From: Coenobita brevimanus
Lineage: Eukaryota; Arthropoda; Malacostraca; Decapoda; Coenobitidae
NCBI GenBank assembly: GCA_032717465.1
Contig: CM064657.1
Coordinates: 23,127,848-23,191,847 of the forward strand
Direction: 5' to 3'
Length of the DNA: 64,000 nucleotides
Each line of letters opens with the position of its first letter. Positions within the stretch are counted from its first letter, which is position 1. A program made the translations under genes and the position numbers. This document shows positions 42,660-54,200 of the stretch, piece by piece. The notes below the pieces were generated by a model. It ran no database searches and was not told where the DNA came from. It worked only from the letters and a program-made list of their open reading frames with translations.

Positions 42660-43960
42660 GCCAAACTCCTCATATGCTTCTCCATACGTACCTCACTCAT
42701 TCGTGTCAATCCTTTGTTTGTATACCCTTATTCCTAATCTTCCATACCTCAGTTTTTCATACGCTCATTTACCATATCCATCCGCCCTCTTGGCCTACCA
42801 CGCCTCCTTTCATCTCCCGAGTCATTCATGTATACACCTTTTTCCACCACCATATTTTTATATCCATTCTCCCTACATGGCCATATCATCTTAACGCACT
42901 CGTCTCTTGTGTTACTGATAATTTCCGTACTCCACATCTGTCAGTATTCTCTCATACCTAATTCACATGGCGAGACTCACACATTTCTTAACAATCCCCC
43001 TTGTAATGGGGTCAGTCATCACTTTCAACGCTCATGCTGCATCCACGTTTCACACCCAGATGTTTATGTGGGTATTGACTCATCTTCGTGCAGGCTTCTT
43101 GTAGCATTCATATTTTGTTTTGTGTGAGGGCCATCATGTTAACGGCTTCTTTTACACATATATTTCTCTTCTGATGTTCCTGCACTGAGGCACTTAAACT
43201 CTTTCATCTGTTCAAAGGTCTCTCAACCCACGCTGCTCACAGATATTCAACAAAACTATGAATCTGTCCACTATAAGCAGGCAGCAAAACATAATCTACA
43301 TACATCAGATCTGAAACAATCCACCCTTAACCATTCATCACCAGTCCCACTCTGTTTCACAATTTTAATTTTGACCTTCTTCATAACCCCATCCTTATAC
43401 ACGTGTGCTGAATAACCGTAGGGACATTATACAGCCTTGTCACACTCACACTTCAGTGCTGCCACTAATCTACTCACTTTGGCGTCCCTCTACTCCTACA
43501 CCTTCATCACTGCCATCAGAAGTTATTTATTGCATATCATTAGGCCTAATGTTCTGTCCACGACATACATAGACCACGGTGCGTAAAACCTTCTATAATC
43601 CATTCCTCCTCATACTGTCATAAATTTTATTTTTACAGATCCACAAATGCCAGAAGTACTTTAAAGTGCTTCTCACATGCCCGTCTTCACGATATGTCTT
43701 GCTGCAAATATTTTATCTACGCACCTCTTCCCACTCCCAAAATAACCGTGTTTATCATTCACTTGACAGTCTGATATCTTCCCTACGTTCTCTGATATTG
43801 TTCGTCCACAGACCTTTCCCACAACACAGAGTTATCCCGCGATCATTTTTGCACTCACCTGGCTGTAACTGTGCCTTCATCCACACCACTGGTACAGTTA
43901 TGTTCATCCAGGCTTTTTGACACAGGCATATTTCCTCAAAATATGTAATTCCACTCTCCA
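42660..43960 (-). pseudogene. Heavily decayed LINE reverse transcriptase
   Basis: Read on the minus strand from 43960 downward, scattered blocks of a non-LTR reverse transcriptase remain in the right order: about 43645 IYDSMRR (motif A remnant) with NGLWKVL, about 43440 V-stop-QGCIMS (motif B with CGA changed to TGA), GVMKKVKIKI, and at 42937-42749 a C-terminal tail with RRRGRPRGRMDMVNERM. Many stops and frameshifts. More diverged than all other copies, so an old insertion. Family not assigned. Confidence 0.6.
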
Positions 43961-45325
43961 CTATGTTTTATCATCCTTACGCTGAATTCATATATCCCGT
44001 ATAAAAGTAGTTGACTAAAAGTTTGAAGCACGGAAAATATACCCCATTCAAAATATATATTCCATTTCAACAAGCTGACTCTTTGCTTGAACATCTGTAT
44101 TATGTGCATAGTGACACGTATAACATGGAGAAGCCTCCTCGGAAAAGGCTGAATATATTAGCTAGTATTAGTGGGAGTGTTAGTGAGACCTGAACGTGGG
44201 AGGAGAGGATGAGAGTACATCTGTGCTGCAGGAGTAATGGGATGATTATTGGGTAATGGTGCAGGTTACATTGTCATTACTATTGTCACCTACCACCAAT
44301 ACCACCACCACACAAACCCAATTTAATAGCAATAAATAAGGTATGTATGGTACAACAAAGAACACAATAACGAGAGCACACATCAGTTTTGGTGGGACTC
44401 TTCGACTGCATGACGGCACTTGGGCTGGGGAGGCTGTGTCGCACTCTTCCTTAGCGATACATTTTGCATTTTACAGCCTAGCCCATTACTGCTCATAGGT
44501 TAAAGATTTCGGGTTCCTTTTTTAATTAACTTTTGTGAGCATTTATCGCCTTTTTATCATTATTGCGAACATTTCTCTTGTTAGCTTGTCTTGTGAGCAT
44601 AATTCCTTGTGAGCCTCTTTAAGCATGCCTTCTGTGTATTTGTGTGAGAATGTCTTGTGAGCTTCATATGAATACTTGTGAGCAGATTCTGTGGACTTTG
44701 TCGTGAGCATTTGTCATGGGACCCTCTCAGGCTGTAATGAAAGACAGTGGCGATAAACTTTTGACTAGAGTGACATTTTTTTCATTTATTTATGTCTGCA
44801 TCCAAGCGATTATACTCAACACAGGAGAGAATTTTCGAAATGGAGGAGTTTAACACAACCTTCATCAGCCTCGCCGCTACTAGAGTGTTCCCCTGACCTG
44901 AAAAGAATACACTAAAAATGATGTCTTCGTAGTGATTGTGTTAAACAGTTGCTGATCTGGAGCAGTATTTATAACTTCTGCTAAGCTTAAACTGTGTGTT
45001 TGATTGCTTGTATATTCGTTTGCCTTCACTCGTACAGCTAAGAGACACTACACAATCAGACCATAGTAGTAGTAGTAGTAGTAGTAGTTGCAGTAATAGT
45101 AGTAGTAGAGTAACCCTGGTCTGTCTGGCTGAGCAGATCCATCAACCGCAGGCAAGTAGTTGCTCCTACAGGGCCGTCCCGCATAGAGAACCCATGTTTC
45201 CTTGCGGCAGACAGCGCCTCGCCAAAAGGTGGCAGGGGAAAGAGTGTGTAGGTTTGGTTGCTGGATGGACGCCGCATTTGCTTTTCCACCCATTTAACAG
45301 GGGTACCATAGAAGGCTCCACATCA
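43961..45325. other. Unassigned; CTTGTGAGCAT repeat at 44560-44715
   Basis: Around 44560-44715 the word CTTGTGAGCAT recurs six to seven times in a degenerate 25-36-bp array. (AGT)n lies at 45063-45090. A dispersed element remnant (TTTTCGAAATGGAGGAGTT) lies at 44765-44950. No gene. Confidence 0.45.
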
Positions 45326-45329
45326 TCCC

Positions 45330-45475
45330 GTTGTTTGGTTATATGGTAACTACCGAGCGTATTTAATGGTTTCGTGGATTACAGAAAACAGTTAGGATTG
45401 TTACTCAGTGTAGGGTCACCTAAGGAAGAAGTAGGCAGAACTACACCAAATGAGTGGATGATGGTCGCCACTACC
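45330..45475 (-). repeat. RTE 5' UTR-like dispersed repeat, stray copy
   Basis: TTGTTTGGTTATATGGTAAC, AGCGTATTTAATGGTTTCGT and GAGTGGATGATGG align in order with 39285-39428 and 52945-53089. Diverged and without adjoining RTE coding sequence. Confidence 0.65.
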
Positions 45476-46055
45476 TACCAGCACAAGTCAGAGTAAATAT
45501 CAAAGTGACAAAATGCGAAAAACAGAACGACCTGTGAGTGGTTAACTGTTAAGGAGACGTTTGTCGCAAAAATGGGCTAGGATCTTTTCTAACTTAGACT
45601 ATCGGTAATAAAAGGCTGGAGTGTAATGATGGCGACGAACTTAACACATTATGTACCAGGACTTTTATTTCCGTTACCGTCACACCAGTTTATTCAGATT
45701 GGAATCCAGCCTTTCATAGTGCAGAGGTTCATTGTTACTAATTCCCTGCTGCATCCAAGCTTTGTATTTTAAAAGTGTTTCTTTTAAGTACGTGGTGGCC
45801 TGTCATGTGTATAATCATATATTTAAGCAAACATGTTGCCTGCCGCATAAGCCACTTGATGTCATAGTTTGCAGTTATTTCAGACATTTTCTCAGTACAG
45901 AGGAGTACGACGCCCATTAACCATCTGGGGTATAATATTTAAGATACGGTACTTCATAATTATTTTGTACTTTCAAATACTGAGGATATTAGTGTAGATG
46001 AATGTGTGTCTGCGTGTAAGTAGCTAGGGATATGCGTAATGGTTGAGTGGTTTGT

Positions 46056-46056
<1 letters not shown>
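45476..46056. other. Unassigned AT-rich sequence
   Basis: A degenerate dispersed-repeat remnant lies at 45540-45680. The 62-codon frame at 45732-45920 has no recognised domain. Confidence 0.4.
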
Positions 46057-46118
<62 letters not shown>

Positions 46119-46210
46119 TTGTGTGTGTGTGTGTGTTTTGGGGGATATGCTGGAGGTTAAAGTACTGGACACTGCATTCAGACAAGTTTGGGTTTGTGTG
46201 TTGTGCATTT

Positions 46211-46291
<81 letters not shown>
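46057..46291. repeat. (GT)n and (GA)n microsatellites
   Basis: (GT)n at 46057-46136 and (GA)n (38 units) at 46215-46291, 80 bp apart. Confidence 0.97.
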
Positions 46292-46296
<5 letters not shown>

Positions 46297-46319
46297 TAAA
46301 TGAAGATTCACATGATGCG

Positions 46320-47075
46320 GTTCACAGTAGTTGAAAGGGTAAGGGAGAGTGCAAGGGAAAGGGGAGAAGGGTTGGTAAGAGAGTAAAGGTGAGCTGGGAT
46401 GCAGGAAAGGGTGAAGGATGAGAGGAAGTAAAGGGAAATGGGAAAGGGAGGAGTGAGGTGTGGGATGAGGGAGTAAGGGAGAAGAAAGAGGACGGAGGGC
46501 GATAGGGATTGGAGGAGGAAGTGAGGGAGAAAAATAGGGTGAAGGAGCGAGGGAGACAGAGAGAATGAGAGAGGGAGGGTGAGTGATGAAGGGAGAAGGA
46601 ATGAGGAGGGAAGGAAAGCAGAGAGAATGAGGGAGTGAGGGAGGTAGAGCAACTGACAGAGGGTGGGATTAGAGGAAGAGGGGAGGGAAGGAAACAGTTT
46701 CAAGGAGGGAGAAGCAGGGTGAAAGCGAGTAGGAACAGAATCAGAGAGGATGAAGAGTGAATGATGGGGAGGAAGGGAGAGAGAGAGGGTGAGCATGCAG
46801 AGAGGATGATGGGGGAGTAAGGAGTTGGGAGTGGAGAGGGAGGCTGGTGAATATGAGGAACTGGGAGAGGGAAAGATGAGAGGATGATGGGTGGAGAGGG
46901 AATGGGAAGTGAGGAGGGATGGAGACAGACGGGAGGGGTTGAGTGTGGACGTGATCGGTGGGGAGGAAGTGTGAGAGTGAGGGGTGGGGGGGGGGAGAGG
47001 GAGAAGGAGGGAGTGAGGGTTGGAAAAAGAGTGAGTGAGGAGTGGGGAGAGAGGGAGGGAAGGGGTTGGAGTGGG
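46320..47075. repeat. Polypurine arm, 750 bp
   Basis: Almost pure G/A on the + strand (GGGAGAGGGAGAAGGAGGG and similar) with loose 25-45-bp periodicity. Mirrored in composition by the pyrimidine arm at 47186-47930. Confidence 0.88.
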
Positions 47076-47185
47076 AGCCTGCAACACAGTCTCCCCGGCA
47101 ACTCAGTGGGGATGCCGACCCACCCGCTAGAGAGAGACAAGTTAAATTCTACACGAAATTCAAATTTAGGAGAGTCTGCCCCCAC
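47076..47185. promoter_or_regulatory. Unique core between purine and pyrimidine arms
   Basis: About 110 bp of balanced sequence (CTCCCCGGCAACTCAGTGGG, AAATTCTACACGAAATTC) at the exact centre of the two arms. Could be a conserved element or simply the spacer of an inverted low-complexity duplication. Confidence 0.25.
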
Positions 47186-47930
47186 CGCCCCTTCCCTTCC
47201 CCTCAACTTCCCTCCCTTCCCTTCTCAACCCCTCCCCCCCCCTGCCCTCACTCTTCCTTTCCTCTCTCACCTCTCCCTTGCTACCTTCCTCCATACCTTC
47301 CCCCCTCTCCACTTACCTTTTTTCATCCCACCGTACCTTCTTCCTCCAAACTTTATTCCACACCCCCACCTGCCTCCATCTCCCTGCCGTCCTCCCTCCC
47401 TCCCCTCTGCCATGCTTACCACCATACTTTCCTTCCTTCCTTCGTCTCCCCTACTCAGCTTCCTCTTCCCAGTTTCCTCCTTCCCCCTCGCCCCTCCTCC
47501 CCCTTCTCTCTCCTTCCCCTTCCCCCTCCCCCTCCTCCCCCTTCCCCCTTCCTCCTCTCCCCCTTCCTCCTCCTCCCCTTTTCCTCCTCCTGCCCTTTCC
47601 TCCTCCTCCCCTTTTCTCTCCTCCCCCCTTCCCCCTCCTTCCTGCCTTTCTATCCTTGTCTTTAGCTGATAGATTAGCTTTATTAGCTACAACCTTCCGT
47701 ATACCAAACATCCATGAAAGGACGAACAGGTCTGTTGCTGTTTGCTTTCCTTTGTACTCCCCCTTCCCCCTCCAACTTCGCCCTCCTCTGCCCCTTCGCC
47801 CTCCTTCCCCTTCCCCCTTCTCTGCCCCTTCCCTCTCTTCTGCCCTTTCCTACTCCTCCTCCCCCCCATTCTCTGCCACTATGTCCCCCAGCCACTCTGA
47901 AGTTACTTTGTTGCTCACTAAAGTATTTCA
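47186..47930. repeat. Polypyrimidine arm, 745 bp
   Basis: C/T-rich (CCCTTCCCCTTCCTCCTCC and similar), interrupted at 47665-47750 by a short unique segment. Long proline/serine/leucine frames are composition effects. Confidence 0.88.
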
Positions 47931-47934
47931 TCAC

Positions 47935-48335
47935 GTCAGCTTGGATGCGGCCGGGTTGGGTTAGGTCGGGTTGGCCTGGGCTGGGTTGGATATTACACTA
48001 GTTGGTTGGACCAGGTTAGGTTAGGTTAGGTTAGGTTTAGATTGGTTGGAAAAATTAGATGATTGGAGGATTGTCTGGGATGGATTAGTCTACGCTGGAT
48101 GAGGTTAGATTAGGCTAGTTTTGGGTTGATAGGTTTTGTTAAGTTGGGTCATGTTAGGTTACGTCATGTTCTGTGAGTTTAGTTAGGTGGAATAAGGTTT
48201 ACTTAGGTCAGGCTGGGGTGGATTCCATAACTGAACTTGGGAGGGCTGTCTAATCTGGTCTGGTCATGTCAGGTCATGATGGGTATAGCTGTTTGGTCAG
48301 GTCGTCAGGTCTGGTCATGATAGGTTAGGTCAGAC
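47935..48335 (+). repeat. Degenerate TTAGG-type (GGTTA) array
   Basis: Four perfect TTAGG units at 48016-48035 within about 400 bp where GGTTAGGTT, GGTTGGGTT, GGTCAGGTC and GGTCATG words keep a 5/10-bp rhythm. TTAGG is the usual arthropod telomere unit, so this reads as an old interstitial telomere-like tract or a repeat derived from it. Confidence 0.7.
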
Positions 48336-48964
48336 CAAGTCATGTTGAGAGTAGTTATATTGACCTCTTCACTCCGAAGGTCTCATGTGCTGAATGAAAT
48401 TGTCTGCCATCAGTAAGAATTAAATATAAAGTACGTCCTCGGACTAAAAGAATTAAGAAAGGTTAATCTGATTATACGGAACTGATAGAGCTTGATTATA
48501 TCATCAGAATTATGGTGTTGCTAAATCTCCTTGTGTTCGCGTTATGCTGTGCATTCCATTCTTACAAATGAGTATTCCCTGTTAGTGCAGTTAAAAGTAG
48601 TTTGGGCGAAAGTTATTTCTTTGTGAGTTTTACATGAATAAATTCATACCACAATCATTTCGTCACTTTTGTCTCGTACCAGCTTGGCTTTTATTATCTT
48701 TCCAGTGATGTAAGTAAACTTTTCTGAATGTTTATATTTAATGTTCATCGTATCTAACGAGTCAGTCACGATTGATTTTTGTGTTAGTCCAACTTAGAGT
48801 CTCATTTCCATAGTTAATATTTGGCCTTGTCTACAGCCTTCATTTCCACCAGAGAGGTCTCATCTAAGTTGAATATCAACGTTTTGTGTTATTCAAAATA
48901 AACAATTCTAATAAAAAAAAAAAAAAAATGTGTTGGAAGAGTTAAATGTAAGCTATGGACTGAT
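48336..48964. other. Unassigned; AATAAA and A16 at 48897-48928
   Basis: AATAAA at 48897-48902 precedes an A-run at 48913-48928, as at the 3' end of a reverse-transcribed mRNA or SINE. No parent sequence is recognised upstream. A dispersed motif remnant lies at 48360-48455. Confidence 0.4.
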
Positions 48965-49175
48965 TTTGGAAGCATGTGCCCTCTCGTACTTGACAAGTGT
49001 ACTTTCTTACCCTGTTTCTTACTTGACGAGAGTGCTTTCACCCAATCCCTTCCTTGACGAGTGTTCTGCTTGACTAGTGTGCTGTCTTTGCCCTTTGTCT
49101 AACTTGACGAGTATTCTCTCTTGCCTTTTCTCGTACTTGAGGAGTGTGCTCTCTTATCCTTTGTCGTACTTCAGT
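48965..49175 (+). repeat. Degenerate minisatellite, about 38-bp unit
   Basis: Five copies of CTCGTACTTGACGAGTGTGCT followed by a CTCTTACCCTTTG-like half, with deletions in the third copy. Confidence 0.75.
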
Positions 49176-50041
49176 TGCACATTCACCTTAACCAGCCATA
49201 TTTAGCACAGCACCACTACGTAATCCCCATACAGCGAGAGGTCCTTCCTGAGCCGACTGAAATAGTTTGTTGGCAGTTGGAAGAAAGCGTCATGGTACTG
49301 AAGCTGCCATTCGTGTCTGATTTCGGAGTCAGTCCTAAGACAAAATAAAATGGTGACAAAAGTAGTGGTAGACGCCCTCGTACTGAAGAGGCTAGAGCCG
49401 TCACACTGCTGGCTTGTGTTATGGTCATCTTTTCAGCTGGCTTCGTGGAACCGAGGGTAGCCAAGGATTGCCAAGGCTTGAACGACGAGTGGGTGGAGGT
49501 GTTTCTCGTTGTTGCCTGGCACTATTTTTTTTTTTCGTGTTTTTATCTCCTGTGGTTGGATCCGTGGCAACCTCATCTGTAATATTGGAAATATGGTTTG
49601 GATGATGATAATGATGATGATGATGTTCTTCGGGTGACATTATAACACACCTGAAGGGTATCAGCTGTCTTTAGTATCCTGCCTAGATCGTTCAGGTTCG
49701 ACTGGTGTTTCATTCACTTGCTTTACACTCACCGTACCAACAGCATACTTAGTTTTTGTGTTATGAAGCATGCTTACAAATGATCGTACATTCACGGTTA
49801 TGTTTCACTTGTAAATTACTTTCTCGCAACTACAAATTGAAAAAAAAAAATCTTTGTCTTCATTTTCCTTCTGATTCCCTTTCTCTCAGTTTCCACATCC
49901 CACCCAGTCCCTCCACCTCCCCTCTCGACCCTCACTGTACACTCCTGCACTTCCTTACTCCTCCTTTTATCCGGAAGATCCCCATTTCACCTCCCCTCTT
50001 CCTGATTTCCTTCGTAGCCTCTTCTTTTTCTCATTCGTCCC

Positions 50042-50045
<4 letters not shown>
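49176..50045. other. Unassigned sequence
   Basis: Includes a short ATG/GATGAT run at 49599-49625 and a pyrimidine-rich part from 49850. No supported gene. Confidence 0.4.
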
Positions 50046-50046
<1 letters not shown>

Positions 50047-50087
<41 letters not shown>

Positions 50088-50137
50088 TTATCTTGTAGTA
50101 GTTTAGGTTAAACGTGGTGGAGGGGAAGATGTTAAAA

Positions 50138-50174
<37 letters not shown>

Positions 50175-50264
50175 TGAGGAGAGGGGAACAGGGAGGGAGT
50201 GCCCTGTGAGTACACCACCCTGTGTATTATTTTACCGACCTCGTGGACACTGCCTAAATTAACT

Positions 50265-50306
<42 letters not shown>

Positions 50307-50507
50307 CCCTTTTCCCACTCCCCCTTTGTCTACTTTTTCCCCTTTCCTCCACTCTTCCCTCCTCACTCTCTCCCTCCCTCCCCTCCCTTTCTCCCCTCCC
50401 CTCTCTTTGTCTCTTCTTTCCCCCCCTTGCCCTCTCCCCCCCTTCCTCCTGTTCCTCTCCCTGGTGGTGGTCATGAATTAATTGTCATGCTGTGTTTGTG
50501 TGTGTGC

Positions 50508-50577
<70 letters not shown>
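50047..50577. repeat. Alternating (CT)n and (GA)n tracts
   Basis: (CT)n at 50047-50084, (GA)n at 50139-50174, (CT)n at 50271-50301 and (GA)n at 50511-50577: complementary runs that could pair in three ways. Between 50175 and 50268 is a short unique segment; 50302-50460 is pyrimidine-rich. Confidence 0.92.
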
Positions 50578-50580
<3 letters not shown>

Positions 50581-50711
50581 ATTTTCGGGATTTTCAGTTT
50601 CACATTGAGGTTCCCTGAGGATTCTGAGTGTTTAAGGTTGTGTATAAATATAATTTGCCCAGTTTAAATAGAATTTAACTAAAAGTTTATTGCTTATTCC
50701 CTTGAGTCAGA

Positions 50712-53089
50712 CTATCTATCTGTCTATTGCCAGACGCCTTATATCCCTTATACGGGGTGGCCACAAACAAATCTCCTCCACGTCACCCTGTCCCCCGACA
50801 TTTCCCTGCCCTGCTCCCAATTCACACCCCCTTCTCTCATATACCTCTCCACTCCATCCCTCCATCTCATCCTTGGCCTTCCCCTCCCTCTCTCCCCCTC
50901 CACCTCACTTACATACACTCTCCTCATCAGTCTCTCACTCTCCATCCTTTCCACATGGCCAAACCACCTCATTGTGTTTCTGTTAACGCTTCCTATCACA
51001 TCTACATCCACACCACAACGCTCCTTTATATCCTTATTTGTCAGCCTGTCTCTCCATGTGACTCCACAGGCTCCTCTCATCTCATTTCCACTGCTCTCAC
51101 TCTTGACTTGTGTCCCTCCAACAACGTCCAAGCTTCACTTCCGTACGTTAGAGTTGGTATCACAATACTGTCATGCAGTAACTTTTTCACTTCTATGCTC
51201 ACTTCCCTGTTTCTTATCACTGCCTTCAAGGAACCAGCAACCTTTCTTCCTTGTTGTACCCTTTCAAGCATTTCACCCTCCAAACTTCCATCCTTACTCA
51301 TCACACTACCCAAGTACTTAAACGTACTCACATTTTCCATTTCCTCATCATCCAACCTCACTGTACATTCACTGACTTCACCTCTCTCGAAGACCATAAC
51401 TTTACTCTTCCCTACATTCACCTTTAGATTCCGTTTCTTACACACTCTCCCAAACTCATCCACCAAGCTTTGCAGCTCCCCTTCGTCTTCACTTAACAAC
51501 ACAGTATCATCTGAAAACAACAGTACAGGGAGTTTCCAAACACTGCCTTTTCTCAATGGGGCCACTCCAACATCCACTGCCCTACCTTGTATCTCTTTTA
51601 AAACCCCATCCATATACAGATCGAACAACCATGGAGACATGACACATCTCTGTTTCAACCCAACCTTCAGACAGAAGAACTCAGTCAGTTCACTATCCAC
51701 ACGCACTGCCGCCTTAGCACCCTCATACATACTCTTCACAGCATTCAACAACTTCCCATCTACTCCATATATTCCTAATACTTTCCACAATCCTTGTCTA
51801 TCCACCCTGTCATATGCTTTCTCCAAATCCATGAAGGCCGCATACAACTTCTTTCCTTCTAGAAGCTTTTCCACTAAAGATCTAAGAATGAATATCTGAC
51901 CTACACAACCTCTTCCCTTCCTAAAGCCTCCCTGTTCTTCTCCAACTAATTCCTCTGTTATTCCCCTATCTCTGCCAATAAGTATCCCACCGTATACTTT
52001 TCCTATTACACCAAGAAGACCGATGCCCCTATGATTACCACACACTTCTTTTTCCCCTTTTCCTTTGTACAAGGGGATAATTATACCCGGCTTCCAATCC
52101 TCCGGAACTCAACCTTCCTCCCAGGCCAAACTGCACGATATCCACATCCATTCTACTATTATCTCTCCCCCATGCTTCAGCATTTCACCACACATTCCAT
52201 CAATGCCTGGGGCTTTCCCCATTTTGACTTTTTTCATTGCTTCCACAACTTCCATCTTACTGATTTCTTCCTGTCTTCTTACTTCCCTCCTTCTCCCAGC
52301 CATTCCCAAGCCACTTATACTCGCGTTACTTACATTCTCTGTGTTAAACAGTTCATTAAAGTGTTCTCTCCATCTGCTTACTTTTTCCTACTTCATTGCC
52401 ACTCTGTCTGACTCTCTTTACCTCCATCCAGAACATTTTCTTACATTCCCTCCACATGACACTCAAATTCCTTCCAAATTTCTCATCCACTCTCTTCCTA
52501 CTCTCTCTTACTAATCTTTTCACCTCTCTCTTTTCTACATATAACTCTTCCGTCTCTCAACTTCTTCCACGCCCCTATTTCTCATCCATTCATTATATGC
52601 TTTTTTTATTTTCTGCCACAGCCTGCCTCACCTCTTCATTCTACCATGCTGTTCCTTGCACCCTCTTTTGTCTTGTTTTCACCCCACACGCCACCTCACA
52701 GGCTGCACATATTTCTTCTGTGAATATCTTGCACACGCCTTCCATGTCCCCCATCTGCTCCAATTCATATTTACCCAATCGTTCCTCCACTTCTCTCTTA
52801 TATTCTGCCTTTTTCTCATCCTTTTATAACCTTTCCACTCTCCTTGCATATACAGGTACTCCTTCCTCCCGTCCCTCCCTTCTTGTATTTTTCCATTTCA
52901 CTTGGACCTTGATTCTGACCACCACTTGCTGTCACGTAGGGAACACGTGTCTGTTGGTTATAAGGTTACCACCCAGCGTTGTAAATGATTTCCTGGTTTA
53001 CAGGAAATCATCTGGCTTGCCACTCGATGTAGAGCTACCCTAAAAACAGGGTATACACTAAGTGGGTGGATGATGGGCGCCCCCACGTG
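50712..53089 (-). mobile_element. RTE copy 3: 5' leader present, endonuclease deleted
   Basis: Minus-strand copy. The 3' end has the family GGCGTCTGGCAATAG end and a GATA-like tail (50712-50727). Coding sequence collinear with copy 1 runs to 52926, then jumps to the leader repeat (52927-53089), skipping about 850 bp that in copy 1 hold the rest of the leader and nearly all of the endonuclease. The leader repeat here is in the correct orientation at the 5' end, which identifies that dispersed repeat as an RTE 5' UTR. No clear target duplication was found. Confidence 0.85.
50748..52926 (-). pseudogene. Reverse transcriptase of RTE copy 3
   Basis: The longest open piece (51077-52072, 331 residues) covers YKGKGEKEVCGNHRG, motif A AAFMDLEKAYD, motif B as LKQRCVMSP (Gly to Arg), and motif C as LFSDD instead of LFADD with both Asp kept. 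A stop at 51077 separates it from the C-terminal piece (50748-51131), which has WFGHVERM and GRGRPRMRW and overlaps in another frame. Upstream pieces to 52926 are broken by several frameshifts; 52109-52309 holds GKAPGIDG. Very similar to copy 1 where aligned, so fairly recent, but inactive. Confidence 0.88.
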
Positions 53090-54014
53090 TTGTATTGGTT
53101 TATTCTTTCTCTCCCCACCCTGTTTATTCAGGTTGGGGTAGACTTTTCGGACTGATGAGGTGTTTACTAAACTGGTAGAATGACTTAAACAACATCGACG
53201 TGATTGTACTGGAGGTGTTAAGGGTGAGGTGAAGAGGGAAACAGCTATATGCCATGGTGTGTATTGACCCGCCCGGAGTTACAAAACAGTTTACGAATAT
53301 CATACACGGAATACTTTACCTCATCACTTAAGTGAATCACCATATGGTCCCTCATTCATCTAGTACTATTGTACTTGTTTATATTATTCTTGCTACCTCC
53401 ATACTATTTTATTTAACATAGGAAAGATCTCTTTTACCGAACGGATTAAAGAACACCTTATCTAACTCTTCCGGCTCCAAAACTCTATTAAGCCGATTTT
53501 TACCATCTGAAGGGGCAAGAGTAAAATTTAAGATACTTCCTCGGAGTGAAGAGCTTAAATTATATGAGGTACGAGACAAGTAAGAGCGCCACGCACAACG
53601 CTGCTGGTAAGTCAGAATTCGCCATAAACATACGGAGATTACACCGGAGTTTTCCTTAGACTGTATTCCTTTGCAATTTTTAATACAAGCATACTCTACG
53701 GTATATCTGGCGTGATCAGGAATAATAATATATTGTTTCCTTTTCCATATACGTATCTATAGCCAGACACTGTATGTCAATCTGTCCTCCACCATTTACA
53801 GACAGTGTACTGAAGCAGTGATGTAGTATACTCCTTATATTTATGCTTAATCATTTAATCGTTGCAACCTCATTCTGTAGCAGTGTCAGTCCCTTCATTA
53901 CTACAAATCTTTTTAAAGTAGAATAACATCGTCCGCAGGTAACAAGACCAAAATGACTTCCTGGTGCAGGTACTGATGGAGTTAATGGAGATTGTTTCTC
54001 GCTCATTCTCTCCG
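53090..54014. other. Unassigned AT-rich sequence
   Basis: Unique-looking, with remnants of the recurring GAAGG..TTAA motif at 53500-53570 and 53975-54000. No gene. Confidence 0.4.
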
Positions 54015-54200
54015 ACAAAGAGAGTATGTTTTCACCCCTGTTTGTTTGTTTGTTTGGATGATTACTCAAAAACTAAAGGAGAGATTTGGACCATATTTGG
54101 TGAGTTGATATAACCCATGTCTCAGGGAACAATCAGTTAACTTTTTGGACCGATTAGGATCGAATTACAAATTCTGGATCCAAAAACACTTTCTGCGAAA
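54015..54200 (-). mobile_element. (AAAC)n-type dispersed element, reverse orientation
   Basis: (GTTT)n at 54039-54055, then GATTACTCAAAAACTAAAGG, TTTGGACCATATTTGG, and CGATTAGGATCGAATTAC with CTGGATCC words. On the minus strand this is the GGATC.../AATTT.../CAAACAAAC order of the elements at 13.3 and 32.3 kb. Confidence 0.45.

Noticed and set aside
46308..47669. Pro/Ser/Leu-rich proteins on both strands
   Set aside because: Translations of the purine and pyrimidine arms.
48016..48035. True chromosome end
   Set aside because: Only four exact TTAGG units, embedded in internal sequence with more than 15 kb on each side.
50690..53043. + strand frames (up to 390 residues) over RTE copy 3
   Set aside because: Antisense shadows of the reverse transcriptase pseudogene.
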